64,000 nucleotides of DNA. Source: an uncultured Eubacteriales bacterium (GTDB lineage: Bacteria > Bacillota > Clostridia > Christensenellales > Aristaeellaceae). This document shows, one piece after another, positions 44,862 through 55,189 of the stretch; position 1 is the stretch's first letter; every line of letters starts with the position of its first letter. The notes below the pieces were generated by a model. The model was not told the DNA's origin, searched no databases, and was given only the letters and a program-made list of their open reading frames with translations. Location: NCBI GenBank assembly GCA_902761755.1, contig CACWLP010000020.1:21660-85659 (forward strand). The letters run 5' to 3'. The translations under genes were made by a program, and so were the position numbers.

Positions 44862-45647
44862 ATGAAAACGCAGGGAAAGGCAAAGCGCTTCCTGGCCGCG
44901 GGCGGGCTGTGGATCCTGGCGCTGCTGTGCGGCGTCACCGGGATCTACGCCCTGAACGGCCGCACCGCGGAGGTGGCCGCCCGGAAGCGCGAGCTGCCCA
45001 TCTATTCCGTGGAGCGCGGGGACAATCTGATCGCCGTCAGCTTCGACGCCGCCTGGGGCGGGGACAATACCGAAAGGCTGCTGGAGATCCTCCGGGAAAA
45101 CGGCGTGAAGGCCACCTTTTTCCTGGTGGACACCTGGGTGCAAAGGTATCCCGGACTGGTGAAGGAGCTCGCCGCCCAGGGCCATGAGATCGGCAGCCAC
45201 TCCACCACCCATCCCCAGATGAGCCGGCTGAGCCGGGGGAAGATCCTGCAGGAGCTCACCACCGTGGCGGACCACATCGAAGCTCTCACCGGCGCGCGGC
45301 CCACGCTGTTCCGGGCGCCCTACGGGGATTACAGCAACGACGTGGTGCTGACCGCCCGGGGCGCGGGCTACGAGGTGATCCAGTGGAGCGTGGATTCCCT
45401 GGACTGGAAAAACCGCGGCGCGGAGGACCTGATTCGCCGGGCTACCCGCAATGTAAAAAGCGGCGACATCGTGCTGTTTCACAACGATGCCAAATATATC
45501 CTGGATGCGCTGCCCGCCATCCTCAAAAGCTATCGGGAGCAGGGGCTCACCCCGGTGCCCGTATCCCAGCTCCTGCTGCCCGGAAATACCACCATCGACG
45601 CGCAGGGCCGCCAGCGCCCCGCGCCTACGACAGTACCGGAGGTGTAA
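44862..45647 (+). CDS. Polysaccharide deacetylase (PdaB-like)
   Basis: 261 residues. An N-terminal membrane anchor (about 8-28) and a CE4 NodB-homology domain: motif 1 AVSFDAAWGGDNT, metal-binding HSTTHPQM, RAPYGDYSNDV and VLFHNDAKY. The AAWGGDN form of motif 1 resembles the sporulation-type PdaB branch, which acts on peptidoglycan or chitooligomers, rather than standard TFDDGP enzymes. It is placed between the rlmH operon terminator and the OB-fold gene, whose ribosome-binding site overlaps its end. Confidence 0.92.
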   Translation: MKTQGKAKRFLAAGGLWILALLCGVTGIYALNGRTAEVAARKRELPIYSVERGDNLIAVSFDAAWGGDNTERLLEILRENGVKATFFLVDTWVQRYPGLVKELAAQGHEIGSHSTTHPQMSRLSRGKILQELTTVADHIEALTGARPTLFRAPYGDYSNDVVLTARGAGYEVIQWSVDSLDWKNRGAEDLIRRATRNVKSGDIVLFHNDAKYILDALPAILKSYREQGLTPVPVSQLLLPGNTTIDAQGRQRPAPTTVPEV

Positions 45648-45654
45648 GCATAGC

Positions 45655-46314
45655 ATGGATACCGAAAACAACCAACTCACTCTCTGCGGCGTGATCGACA
45701 CGGACCCCGTGCTGGACCACGAGGTGCTGGGCGAAAGATTTTACCGCATGGACCTGAAGGTGCCCCGCCTGTCCGGAGCGTCAGACCTTTTGCCCGTCAC
45801 CGTCAGCGAACGGCTGATGAACAGCCAGGTGGCGGCGGGCACGCGGCTGTGCGTGGTGGGGCAGCTTAGATCCTACAACAAGGTGGTGGCCGGCAGCGGA
45901 AGGCTTTTGCTCACCGCCTTCGCCCAGCATCTGCTTCCCCCCGACAGCGCCGAAAACCCCAACGTCATCCGTCTGACCGGCGCCATCTGCAAGCCGCCCT
46001 CCTTCCGCACCACGCCCTTCGGCCGGGAAATCGCGGACCTGATGCTGGCGGTGAACCGCGCCTTCGGAAAGAGCGATTACATCCCCTGCATCGCCTGGGG
46101 CCGCACCGCCCGGTACGCCTCCGGCCTGGCCGTGGGGGACCGGCTGGAAATCCAGGGCCGGTTCCAGAGCCGGGAATACCAAAAGCAGCTGCCCGACGGC
46201 ACGGTGCTGAACCGCACGGCCTACGAGGTTTCCATCAGCCGCCTCACCGCCCTGCAGGACGCGCCCCTCTCCCCCCGTCCCGCCGCTTCCTCCCAGGAAA
46301 ACGCCCTCCAATAA
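45655..46314 (+). CDS. Single-stranded DNA-binding-like protein with two OB folds
   Basis: 219 residues. Two SSB-type OB folds in tandem: the first (about 8-95) includes GVIDTDPVLDHEVLGERFYRMDLKVPR and GTRLCVVGQLRSYN; the second (about 103-200) includes IRLTGAICKPPSFRTTPFGREIADLMLAVNR, IPCIAWGRTARYASGL and LEIQGRFQSREYQKQ. The short proline-rich tail lacks the acidic DDDIPF-like end of replicative SSB, so it is probably an auxiliary protein. GGAGGTG overlaps the preceding stop. Confidence 0.88.
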   Translation: MDTENNQLTLCGVIDTDPVLDHEVLGERFYRMDLKVPRLSGASDLLPVTVSERLMNSQVAAGTRLCVVGQLRSYNKVVAGSGRLLLTAFAQHLLPPDSAENPNVIRLTGAICKPPSFRTTPFGREIADLMLAVNRAFGKSDYIPCIAWGRTARYASGLAVGDRLEIQGRFQSREYQKQLPDGTVLNRTAYEVSISRLTALQDAPLSPRPAASSQENALQ

Positions 46315-46336
46315 AAATGGGGCTGTTACACAGCCT

Positions 46337-46374
46337 GAGCCGTCCGGCTGCCCGGATGGCTCTCTGCATTTTTT
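46337..46374 (+). terminator. Probable terminator after the OB-fold gene
   Basis: GAGCCGTCCGG/CCGGATGGCTC hairpin (one G-T pair) with T-run at 46369-46374, six bases past the stem. A preceding GGCTGT/ACAGCC hairpin (about 46321-46334) resembles the last hairpin of family A elements. Confidence 0.55.
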
Positions 46375-46544
46375 CACGATACCATTATACATGAGATTTT
46401 CCCATGAATCGTCCCGCTATTTGGACAATTCGCGGTGGCGGGTTTTGCCCCGCAATGATATAATGGCAAAGGCTCCAGAAACTGTGAGCCTTGAGTTCCC
46501 AACTTTCAAGTTATTGAACCAATAACGGGCCGGCAAAGAGTAAC

Positions 46545-46573
46545 TTGACACTTCTTCTCATGGATGCTATAAT
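46545..46573 (+). promoter_or_regulatory. Consensus promoter of the lipoprotein gene
   Basis: TTGACA (46545-46550), 17-bp spacer, TGC-TATAAT (hexamer 46568-46573). Both hexamers match consensus exactly, with an extended -10. A second TATAAT at 46459-46464 lacks a -35. Confidence 0.85.
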
Positions 46574-46599
46574 ACTTTAAACTGATGAAAGGAAGGGAT

Positions 46600-47091
46600 A
46601 TGAAAATGAAGAATAAAGTGGCAATTGTCGCTATGCTGCTGGTGGCGCTGCTGCTGCTGGCCTCCTGTGGCGGCCAGAACAGCGGGGAAAAGAAACTGAC
46701 AACCGCAGACATCGAAGGAACATGGACTGTGTCTGATAAGTCCGTCCATTCGAAAGACTTCCTATCGTTAGACGGATTCATTCTGAAACCGGATACCAGC
46801 GCTGTCCTGATTCTCAGAGGCGGAAAAATCACCTGGGAATGGGAAGCCCAGGACGGAAAGCACACCAGCGAAGCCGGCGCCTATGAAGTGAAAGACGGTG
46901 ACGTGTTCTTCAGCAGCGTCAGATTAAGCGGCAAACTGGAAGGCAAGACCCTGACCCTGACCCAGGTGGCCGCGCCGAAGGGGGAAGGCGCATTCATATA
47001 CAATGAGGAAGACGGTGCATACCATAAGGTAGACGATCCGTCCTTTATCGAGGTGCCCGATAAATCTGTTCTGGTCCTGGAAAGAAAGTAA
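46600..47091 (+). CDS. Small lipoprotein, function unknown
   Basis: 163 residues. A lipoprotein signal peptide (VAIVAMLLVALLLLASCGGQ) has a clear lipobox LASC at about residue 20. The mature part begins with ADIEGTWTVSD and is beta-rich (GGKITWEWEAQDGKHTSEAGAYEVKDGDVFFSSVRL), reminiscent of lipocalin-like or DUF-type copper-resistance beta sandwiches, but no family is assigned. The gene and its flanks have visibly lower GC than their neighbours, and the promoter is perfect consensus. The start follows GAAAGGAAG. Confidence 0.85.
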   Translation: MKMKNKVAIVAMLLVALLLLASCGGQNSGEKKLTTADIEGTWTVSDKSVHSKDFLSLDGFILKPDTSAVLILRGGKITWEWEAQDGKHTSEAGAYEVKDGDVFFSSVRLSGKLEGKTLTLTQVAAPKGEGAFIYNEEDGAYHKVDDPSFIEVPDKSVLVLERK

Positions 47092-47154
47092 TTCAGCAAT
47101 CAGACGGTATCGGGCTTTCCTGATACGCGTCACAGACAAAAAACCTGCGGATCA

Positions 47155-47220
47155 TAATATGAAAACCAATATCCCTGTAAACAAAGAGGATGTTGCAGAT
47201 TGACTTTATGCAACATCCTC
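47155..47220 (-). repeat. Partial family A element, inverted copy 3
   Basis: On the minus strand it matches the first 65 or so bases of the family A element (first hairpin, TTTGTTTACAGGGATATTGGT and on). The 12-bp stem (47186-47197 with 47209-47220) and following T-rich run would terminate cysK, whose stop is 21 bp away. The 62-nt core is absent here. Confidence 0.85.
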
Positions 47221-47241
47221 TTTTCTTTGCTTCTGTTCCTG

Positions 47242-48174
47242 TTAATCCGCAAACAGCGGGGTGGACAGATACCGATCGCCGGTGTCGGGCAGCAGGGCCA
47301 CGATGGTCTTGCCCTGATTCTCGGGGCGCTTGGCCAGCTCGATGGCGGCCCAGGCCGCGGCGCCGGCGGAAATGCCCACCAGCACGCCCTCTTTTTTGCC
47401 GATCAGCCGACCGACGGCGAACGCGTCCTCATGATCCACGGGGATGATCTCATCGTACACGGAGGTATCCAGCACCTGCGGCACGAAGCCCGCGCCGATG
47501 CCCTGGATCTTGTGGGGGCCGGGCGCGCCGCCGCTGAGCACGGGCGACGCCGTGGGCTCCACCGCCACCACCTTCACCGCGGGCTTTTTTTCCTTCAGGT
47601 ATTTCCCGGTGCCCGTCACAGTGCCGCCGGTGCCCACGCCCGCCACGAAGATATCCACCTGCCCGTCGGTATCCGCCCAGATTTCCGGGCCGGTGGTGGC
47701 GTAATGGATGGCCGGGTTAGCGGGATTGACGAACTGGCCGGGGATGAAGCTGCCCGGGATCTCCTTGGCCAGCTCCTCCGCCTTGGCGATGGCGCCCTTC
47801 ATGCCCTTGGCGCCTTCGGTGAGCACGATCTCCGCGCCGTAGGCCTTCGCCAGCTGGCGGCGCTCCACGCTCATGGTTTCCGGCATGGTCAGGATCATGC
47901 GGTAGCCCCGGGCCGCCGCCACAGAAGCCAGGCCGATGCCGGTGTTGCCGGAGGTGGGCTCGATGATCACGGCGCCGGGCTTCAGAAGGCCCTTTTCCTC
48001 CGCGTCGTCGATCATGGCTTTGGCGATCCTGTCCTTGACGGACCCGGCGGGATTCAGGTATTCCAGCTTCACCAGCACCTTCGCCTGCAGCCCCAGTTCT
48101 TTTTCGATATTCGTGATCTCCAGCAGCGGGGTATTCCCGATCAGCTGATCCGCGGACGTATAAATACGGCTCAT
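47242..48174 (-). CDS. cysK: Cysteine synthase A
   Basis: 310 residues starting [20 protein letters not shown]; the ATG at 48174 has GGAGG 8 bp upstream, so the ATG at 48189 is rejected. PLP lysine in [14 protein letters not shown], substrate loop [19 protein letters not shown], and the C-terminal [11 protein letters not shown] are present. It makes cysteine from O-acetylserine and sulfide. It is divergent from an Rrf2 regulator, which probably controls it through the palindrome at 48277-48302. Confidence 0.96.
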   Translation of the reverse strand: MSRIYTSADQLIGNTPLLEITNIEKELGLQAKVLVKLEYLNPAGSVKDRIAKAMIDDAEEKGLLKPGAVIIEPTSGNTGIGLASVAAARGYRMILTMPETMSVERRQLAKAYGAEIVLTEGAKGMKGAIAKAEELAKEIPGSFIPGQFVNPANPAIHYATTGPEIWADTDGQVDIFVAGVGTGGTVTGTGKYLKEKKPAVKVVAVEPTASPVLSGGAPGPHKIQGIGAGFVPQVLDTSVYDEIIPVDHEDAFAVGRLIGKKEGVLVGISAGAAAWAAIELAKRPENQGKTIVALLPDTGDRYLSTPLFAD

Positions 48175-48276
48175 GTTTTCATCCTCCATTTTTTAATTCT
48201 TTTTTATTTGTGACTCCGCCGCGCTTCCGCGCCCCGACATCGTCCCGTTTGGAAAAACATGCGCCTGTTCATCCAA

Positions 48277-48302
48277 ATTACCCACCTTTCAAATAGGTTA
48301 AT
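48277..48302. promoter_or_regulatory. Rrf2-type operator at the cysK start of transcription
   Basis: A 26-bp imperfect palindrome with ends ATTACCC and GGTTAAT (ATTAnCC/GGnTAAT). It spans the expected +1 of cysK. A similar AATAGGTTGAAT occurs right after the -10 of the regulator's own promoter (48402-48412). Confidence 0.65.
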
Positions 48303-48305
48303 GGC

Positions 48306-48334
48306 ATTATATGCCGCCCGCCGCCGCCTGTCAA
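48306..48334 (-). promoter_or_regulatory. cysK promoter
   Basis: Minus-strand TTGACA (48329-48334), 17-bp spacer, TATAAT (48306-48311). Both hexamers are consensus. Confidence 0.85.
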
Positions 48335-48373
48335 TCCCCCGCGCCGTATTTTCATTGTATTTTGCCCGCGGCG

Positions 48374-48403
48374 TTGAAAATCCCATCAACCCCGTGGTAT
48401 AAT
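48374..48403 (+). promoter_or_regulatory. Promoter of the Rrf2 regulator gene
   Basis: TTGAAA (48374-48379), 18-bp spacer, extended -10 TGG-TATAAT (hexamer 48398-48403). Confidence 0.75.
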
Positions 48404-48433
48404 AGGTTGAATTCGGGAAGAGGAGGCGGGAGG

Positions 48434-48904
48434 ATGATCATGGTTTCCACCAAAGGGCGCTACGCCCTGCGGGTGATGGTGGACCTGGCGAAGAACCAGG
48501 GGGACGGCTACCTGCCGCTCAAGGAGATCGCCCAGCGTCAGGGCATTTCCGAAAAATACCTGGAAAGCGTATTGAAGGGCCTGGTGTCGGGCAAGATGCT
48601 CACCGGCGTCCGGGGCAAGGGCGGCGGCTACCGCCTGAGCCGGAGGCCCGAGGAATATACCGTGGCGGACATCCTGCGCCTGACGGAAGGGGAGCTGGCG
48701 GCGGTGGCCTGCCTGGAAAAGGGCGCGCTTCCCTGCCCCCGGCAGCAGGATTGCCCCACGCTGCCCCTGTGGCGGAACCTGAACGCCCTGGTGCAGGATT
48801 ATTTTTCCTCCGTCACCCTCCGGGATCTGGCCGGGAACGTTCAGGAAAGCGCCGACAGCGAGGCGGCTGCCCTCTCCGCGTCCGCGGACCGCACCAGCAC
48901 GTAA
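48434..48904 (+). CDS. Rrf2-family transcriptional regulator
   Basis: 156 residues. Winged-helix N-terminus MVSTKGRYALRVMVDLA with recognition region PLKEIAQRQGISEKYLESVLKGL and GVRGKGGGYRLSR. The sensor region has three cysteines (ACLEKGALPCPRQQDCPT), the spacing expected for an iron-sulfur IscR-like sensor, whereas CymR proteins lack cysteines. Divergence from cysK suggests control of cysteine or iron-sulfur metabolism. The start follows AGGAGG. Its last 64 bases overlap the converging ACT gene. Confidence 0.92.
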   Translation: MIMVSTKGRYALRVMVDLAKNQGDGYLPLKEIAQRQGISEKYLESVLKGLVSGKMLTGVRGKGGGYRLSRRPEEYTVADILRLTEGELAAVACLEKGALPCPRQQDCPTLPLWRNLNALVQDYFSSVTLRDLAGNVQESADSEAAALSASADRTST

Positions 48905-49194
48905 TCCGTATCATAGGTCGATACCGCAAACACCGGGATGCCCGCATCGCGCAGGCATCCCGTGATTTTTGCCAGAACGCCCACCAAAGAAAAATCCAGC
49001 GGCCCGGGCAGGCGGAAGCACCGCCAGCCGTCCTCCCGCTTCAGGGCGTTTGCCGGGCACGCCTCCGTGGGGCACACCAGGGATTTTTCCGTATCCGTAA
49101 CGGCGAAGAACGTAAACGGGACAGACAGATCCGCGTCCCCGGCGTCCCGGATCCGGCACACGCTGAATTCCCCGTTAAGCCATTCAACGTTCAT
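48841..49194 (-). CDS. ACT-domain protein
   Basis: 117 residues. The C-terminal half has the ACT pattern LDFSLVGVLAKITGCLRDAGIPVFAVSTYDTDYVLVRSADAERA, as in CASTOR-like/ACT-7 small proteins that bind amino acids. The N-terminus (NGEFSVCRIRDAGDADLSVPFTFFAVTDTEKSLVCP) also fits this family. It is cotranscribed after mutY, with an 11-bp overlap, and runs 64 bp into the 3-prime end of the converging Rrf2 gene. Confidence 0.88.
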   Translation of the reverse strand: MNVEWLNGEFSVCRIRDAGDADLSVPFTFFAVTDTEKSLVCPTEACPANALKREDGWRCFRLPGPLDFSLVGVLAKITGCLRDAGIPVFAVSTYDTDYVLVRSADAERAAASLSALS

Positions 49195-50230
49195 TCCGTT
49201 TTCCCTCCAGCAGCTCCGCCGCCCATTTTTTCGCCGCCCGCATGGCGGTGGGAACGGGCAGCGCGTTCATTTCGGAAAGGGTCACGAACCGCCCTTCCCG
49301 GCAGGCCGCGCTTTCCGCTTCATAATGATATACCGTCATGTTCCAGATCCGGTGGGTGAATACGTGCCGGGCCTCCCCCATCTTTCCCCGGGGAACGGCC
49401 CGGATGCCCAGGGCCCCCATGGCCTTCTCCGCATCCATCATGTTCCCCGCGTTTTCCGTCAGGTGATACACCCACAGGCCCTGGAGCAGCGTCTCCGTCC
49501 GCTGCCGCATCCAGACCGTATCTTGATAGGTAATCAGCGCCACTGTCACGCCGATCTCCCGGGGCGGGTCCGCCGCCGCCTTCACGGGCAGCGCGTCCGC
49601 GTCCCCGGCCCGGCAGGCGTCGCACAGCAGCCTGAGGGGGCAGCGGTCGCAGTCCGGCGTGCCGGGAGTGCACACCGTGGCGCCCAGATCCATCAGCGCC
49701 TGGTTGAAATCCCCGCACCGCACGGGGGGCATATCCTCCGCCGCCAGCGCCGCCAGTTTCTTCCGCACAGAAGGGATGCCCACGTCCTCCCGGACGCCGT
49801 GGAACCGGGAAAACACCCGGGTCAGATTCCCGTCCACCGCGGGACAGGGGAGGCCGAAGGCGATGGAGGCTACCGCCGCCGCCGTGTACGCCCCGACCCC
49901 GGGCAGCGCCCGGAGGGCCGCTTCGTCGGCGGGGAAAACGCCGCCGTGCCGGGATACGATGATTTTCGCCGCCCGGTGCAGGTTCCGGGCCCGGGAATAA
50001 TAGCCCAGCCCTTCCCAGCACTTGAGCACGTCCTCTTCCTCCGCCTCCGCCAGGGCGAACACATCCGGGAACCGGGCAAGGAAGCGCGTATAATACGCCC
50101 CCACGGTTTCCGTGCGGGTCTGCTGCAGCATGATTTCGCTCACCCAGACGCGGTAAGGGTCAGCCGTGCCCCGAAAGGGCAGCTTCCGTCCGTTTTGGTC
50201 ATACCAGGCCAGCAGCAGCGCGGAAAACAC
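49184..50230 (-). CDS. mutY: A/G-specific adenine DNA glycosylase
   Basis: 348 residues from a GTG start with GGAGGAG upstream; the longer frame to 50275 lacks a site. Catalytic Glu in SEIMLQQTRTETV (about 33), helix-hairpin-helix LPGVGAYTAAAV and Asp in PAVDGNLTR (about 134), four-cysteine iron-sulfur loop CTPGTPDCDRCPLRLLC (about 195-211), and a C-terminal NUDIX-like recognition domain (VTVALITYQDTVWMRQR). It removes A mispaired with oxidised G. An extended TGC-TATAAT -10 lies at 50264-50269. Confidence 0.96.
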   Translation of the reverse strand: MFSALLLAWYDQNGRKLPFRGTADPYRVWVSEIMLQQTRTETVGAYYTRFLARFPDVFALAEAEEEDVLKCWEGLGYYSRARNLHRAAKIIVSRHGGVFPADEAALRALPGVGAYTAAAVASIAFGLPCPAVDGNLTRVFSRFHGVREDVGIPSVRKKLAALAAEDMPPVRCGDFNQALMDLGATVCTPGTPDCDRCPLRLLCDACRAGDADALPVKAAADPPREIGVTVALITYQDTVWMRQRTETLLQGLWVYHLTENAGNMMDAEKAMGALGIRAVPRGKMGEARHVFTHRIWNMTVYHYEAESAACREGRFVTLSEMNALPVPTAMRAAKKWAAELLEGKRNER

Positions 50231-50413
50231 GGCTTCTCCCTCCTCCCCGTTCTTTTGCCGATCATTATAGCACATCGCGGCCCGGAATTGAATATCGAAA
50301 ATGAAATCATGCGTTTTTCAAAGATATTTCAAGAAAACATGGCATTATCCGCCGATATTTCAAGATATTTTCCGATATTCCGGATTATTCCATGAATTCG
50401 GCGCATTCGCCAG

Positions 50414-50442
50414 TTGCGCCCCGGGCGTTTATGAAGTACACT
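50414..50442 (+). promoter_or_regulatory. groESL promoter
   Basis: TTGCGC (50414-50419), 17-bp spacer, TACACT (50437-50442), placing +1 just before the CIRCE element. Confidence 0.65.
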
Positions 50443-50455
50443 ATGCAAGGATGAT

Positions 50456-52472
<2,017 letters not shown>

Positions 52473-52503
52473 TCGCGCCGCAAAGGTTTTTCCAAATCCC
52501 TGA

Positions 52504-52526
52504 GGGCCGCTCCGGCGGCCCTTTTT
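52504..52526 (+). terminator. Intrinsic terminator after groEL
   Basis: GGGCCGC, TCC, GGCGGCCC hairpin followed by five Ts. Confidence 0.85.
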
Positions 52527-52539
52527 CAATGCCCGGGCA

Positions 52540-52568
52540 TTGACCGGGGCGGCAAAGTCATGTATAAT
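52540..52568 (+). promoter_or_regulatory. Promoter of the YARHG gene
   Basis: TTGACC (52540-52545), 17-bp spacer, TATAAT (52563-52568). Confidence 0.75.
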
Positions 52569-52633
52569 TTTCCTGAAAACAGCAATGGTTGGAAACGCCG
52601 AAAGAGCCGGAATACAAAAAGGAGGTCTGTCGC

Positions 52634-53542
52634 ATGAAAAAAACCGTGGCCGTGCTGGTTTTGCTTTCTCTCCTGTTCACCTGTGCCTTCCCCGCGCTGG
52701 CGGATCAGATGTACCTGATCCCGGACAGCAACACCCGCCGCCTCACCGAGGAAGAGCTCTGGGAGTGGGACCGGGAATCCCTCAGCTATATTTTCAATGA
52801 AATTTTCGCCCGGCACGGCTATGTGTTCTCCCCGGGCGGCAAATACGACATGTGGTTCCGTTCCCAGCCCTGGTATACCCCCAACGCGAACCCGGATAAT
52901 CAGCACCAGGTTTATCCCAAGGTTTCCAATCTGGAATGGGACAATTACAACACCATCAAAAAAGTGATCGAGCAAATGGACGCCGCGGGCGAAAAATGGC
53001 ATACCCCGGGGAAAAAATGCTACTCCGATTATACGCCTCCCCTTTCGGGGCTGATGCTGTCCGGCTTCTCCTTTGTCAATCTGAAAGCGGATCAGACCCT
53101 GCCGGTCTATTCCGCCCCCAGCTTTGACGCCTGGCGCGGGGCCAACGGCAAGGCCGCCGTGAGCACCAACGGCGCGGTATACGCCGCGGGCTGGGAAAGC
53201 GGCTGGCTGCTGGTTTTCTATGAAACCAACAACCACTCCATCCGCGTGGGCTACGTTCATCCCTCCAGCATCACGGGCCGCGTGGACTGCAGCACCATGC
53301 TGCAGTTTGACCGAGAAACCGCCGCCGTGCTCAGCGCCGTGACGCTGACGGACGATCCGCTCATGTCCAACACCGCCATCCGCACCCTCCGTCAGGGCGA
53401 TTCCGTGATCTTCCTCACTTCCATGACCAATCAGAACGGCCAGATCTGGGATTACGTGGAAACCGCGGCGGAAGGAAAAACCGTCCGCGGCTTCATCCCC
53501 CACGGCGCTCTGCAATTGACCGATGCCTCCTTGGATTTCTGA
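52634..53542 (+). CDS. Secreted YARHG-domain protein
   Basis: 302 residues. Signal peptide (KKTVAVLVLLSLLFTCAFPALA), then a YARHG domain (about 35-115: LTEEELWEWDRESLSYIFNEIFARHGYVF and WYTPNANPDNQHQVYPKVSNLEWDNY). The C-terminal two thirds look like SH3-type modules (LPVYSAPSFDAWRGANGKAAVSTNGAVYAAG, GYVHPSSITG, VETAAEGKTVRGFIPHG). YARHG proteins are extracellular and of unknown function. The start follows AAAAGGAGG. Confidence 0.9.
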   Translation: MKKTVAVLVLLSLLFTCAFPALADQMYLIPDSNTRRLTEEELWEWDRESLSYIFNEIFARHGYVFSPGGKYDMWFRSQPWYTPNANPDNQHQVYPKVSNLEWDNYNTIKKVIEQMDAAGEKWHTPGKKCYSDYTPPLSGLMLSGFSFVNLKADQTLPVYSAPSFDAWRGANGKAAVSTNGAVYAAGWESGWLLVFYETNNHSIRVGYVHPSSITGRVDCSTMLQFDRETAAVLSAVTLTDDPLMSNTAIRTLRQGDSVIFLTSMTNQNGQIWDYVETAAEGKTVRGFIPHGALQLTDASLDF

Positions 53543-53565
53543 TCCTTTTCCGCGCATCAAACGGA

Positions 53566-53603
53566 CAAAAAAGGCCTTCCGCAGCTTGCGGAAGGCTTCT
53601 TTT
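53566..53603. terminator. Bidirectional intrinsic terminator
   Basis: GCCTTCCGCA/TGCGGAAGGC stem (53574-53596) with an A-run on the left and T-rich run on the right, between converging genes. Confidence 0.8.
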
Positions 53604-53615
53604 GATCCGCCGGGA

Positions 53616-54464
53616 TCACAGCGCTTCGTATATGTCCTTCATGGCCCGGGCGTCCTCCGCCATGGTGCCGTGGCATTCGCAGATGATCCGCGCCCGATAG
53701 CCCCGCGCCTTCAGCAGCGGCGCCAGAAGCTCAAACCGCGGGCCGTACTGCGCCTCCGCGAAGGTGCGGTGCCGCTTTTCGCCCTTTTCCGTAAACTCAA
53801 TGGTGGAAAAATGCACGTGCATGTCCCTGGCCCTTTCAAGGCCCAGAGCGCCTTCCACAGCGTCCAGCACCTTGGCGAAATCCTCCGTTTCCTTCAGGCC
53901 CCCGCCGCTCAGGGCGTGGAGGTGGGCAAAATCCACGCAGGGGATCAGCCTTTCGTCCGTCAGGCAGAATTCCAGCGTCTCCGCTAAGTTCCCGATCTGG
54001 CTTGGCCGGCCCATGGTTTCGGGGCAGAGATGGATTTCGCCCAGCCCAGCGTCCTCCAGCCGGGCATACGCCTCCCGGATCCCCGCGCGGCAGTTGCGCA
54101 GCGCTTCCTGGCGCTCCATTTTCATCACCGCGCCCACGTGCACCACTGCCCGGTCGCCCCCCAGGCGCTTCACCAGCCGCGCGCTCTCCAGGATATCCCG
54201 GAAGGAGTTTTCCCGCTTTGCCGGATCGGGATTGGCCAGGTTGATGAAGTACGGCGCGTGGGCGCTCACCGTGACGCCGTATTTCCGGGCTTCCTCCGCG
54301 ATCTTATCCGCCGTATCCTCCCGGAGCTGCACGCCCCGGCCGAAGGAATATTCATAGGCGTTCAGCCCCATGGCATGCAGCCACGCCGGGGCCTGCCAGC
54401 TGGCTTTATATCCCTGGGCATAAAAGGAATCGGAATTGCCCGCGGGGCCGAACAAAATGCTCAC
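53616..54464 (-). CDS. Endonuclease IV-like TIM-barrel protein
   Basis: 282 residues. The AP-endonuclease family 2 barrel shows metal-ligand motifs SAHAPYFINLAN, VVHVGA, LCPETMGRPSQ, CVDFAHLHA, MHVHFST and ICECHG. The opening FGPAGNSDSFYAQGY also fits the Nfo branch (usual length 270-285). It would cut at abasic sites in DNA. It is the third gene of a minus-strand operon and overlaps the phosphoesterase gene by 4 bp. Confidence 0.9.
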   Translation of the reverse strand: MSILFGPAGNSDSFYAQGYKASWQAPAWLHAMGLNAYEYSFGRGVQLREDTADKIAEEARKYGVTVSAHAPYFINLANPDPAKRENSFRDILESARLVKRLGGDRAVVHVGAVMKMERQEALRNCRAGIREAYARLEDAGLGEIHLCPETMGRPSQIGNLAETLEFCLTDERLIPCVDFAHLHALSGGGLKETEDFAKVLDAVEGALGLERARDMHVHFSTIEFTEKGEKRHRTFAEAQYGPRFELLAPLLKARGYRARIICECHGTMAEDARAMKDIYEAL

Positions 54465-55189
54465 AGGTTTTTCCTCACGGTGCCGTTATTCCGGGCGTAC
54501 ACCCCGGTCCGGATCTCCTGGATAAACGCTTCCCAGTTATGCAGCCCCTTTTTCCCGGCCTCCTCCGCATCCCGGACGGCCCGCTCGCGGTCGTAGGGCA
54601 CGGTGATGAGGGCGATATCCAGGGGCGTTTTTTCCTCCCCGTCCACGTCGCCCCGCAGGATGGCGTACTGGGCCATGGCCACGCCCAGGCCGTTGCCCAC
54701 GCTGCCGGTATTGAACAGGATCCCCTTTCCCAGCACCCGCATGCCCTGGCGGTGTACGTCGGCATAGCCCACCGCGTCGTAATCCGGCGCAAAATACGGG
54801 GAAAGCAGGTCGTATTCGTCGTGCACGGAATAGGGCTGGGGCATGGTGGGCCGGCCGTGGAACAGGCGCATTTTCCGCCCGGAAATGCGGCAGACGTATT
54901 CCAGGGGAAATTCCGTCAGCATCCGCAGCCGCTTTTCTCCCAGCTGCCGGTAATAGAATTCGTCCTTGGGGAACAGCTTTTTCCCGATCCCCTCGTCCCA
55001 GTTCCCCTGCAGAATAAATTCGCACCGGCTGACCGCCCAATCGAAGGTTTCGGCGGAGGAAGGACCCTTCCCCACCACGTCCCCCAGGCACCAGATCCGC
55101 CCGATCCCCCGGGCGCGCAGGTCGGCGTCCACCGCCTCCGTGGCGGGGAGATTGCCGTGCAGATCGGCCACCAGCGCGATTTCCGTCAT
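54461..55189 (-). CDS. Metallophosphoesterase
   Basis: 242 residues. Calcineurin-like metal motifs: IALVADLHGNLPA, CLGDVVGKGP, LQGNWDEGI, then VGYADVHRQGM and FNTGSVGNGLG. This YfcE/MJ0936-like group hydrolyses small phosphodiesters; the substrate is unknown. The Asn-Trp-Asp in the third motif replaces the usual GNHD. The start was chosen for GGAGGCG and the 4-bp overlap with the C26 gene. Confidence 0.9.
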   Translation of the reverse strand: MTEIALVADLHGNLPATEAVDADLRARGIGRIWCLGDVVGKGPSSAETFDWAVSRCEFILQGNWDEGIGKKLFPKDEFYYRQLGEKRLRMLTEFPLEYVCRISGRKMRLFHGRPTMPQPYSVHDEYDLLSPYFAPDYDAVGYADVHRQGMRVLGKGILFNTGSVGNGLGVAMAQYAILRGDVDGEEKTPLDIALITVPYDRERAVRDAEEAGKKGLHNWEAFIQEIRTGVYARNNGTVRKNL

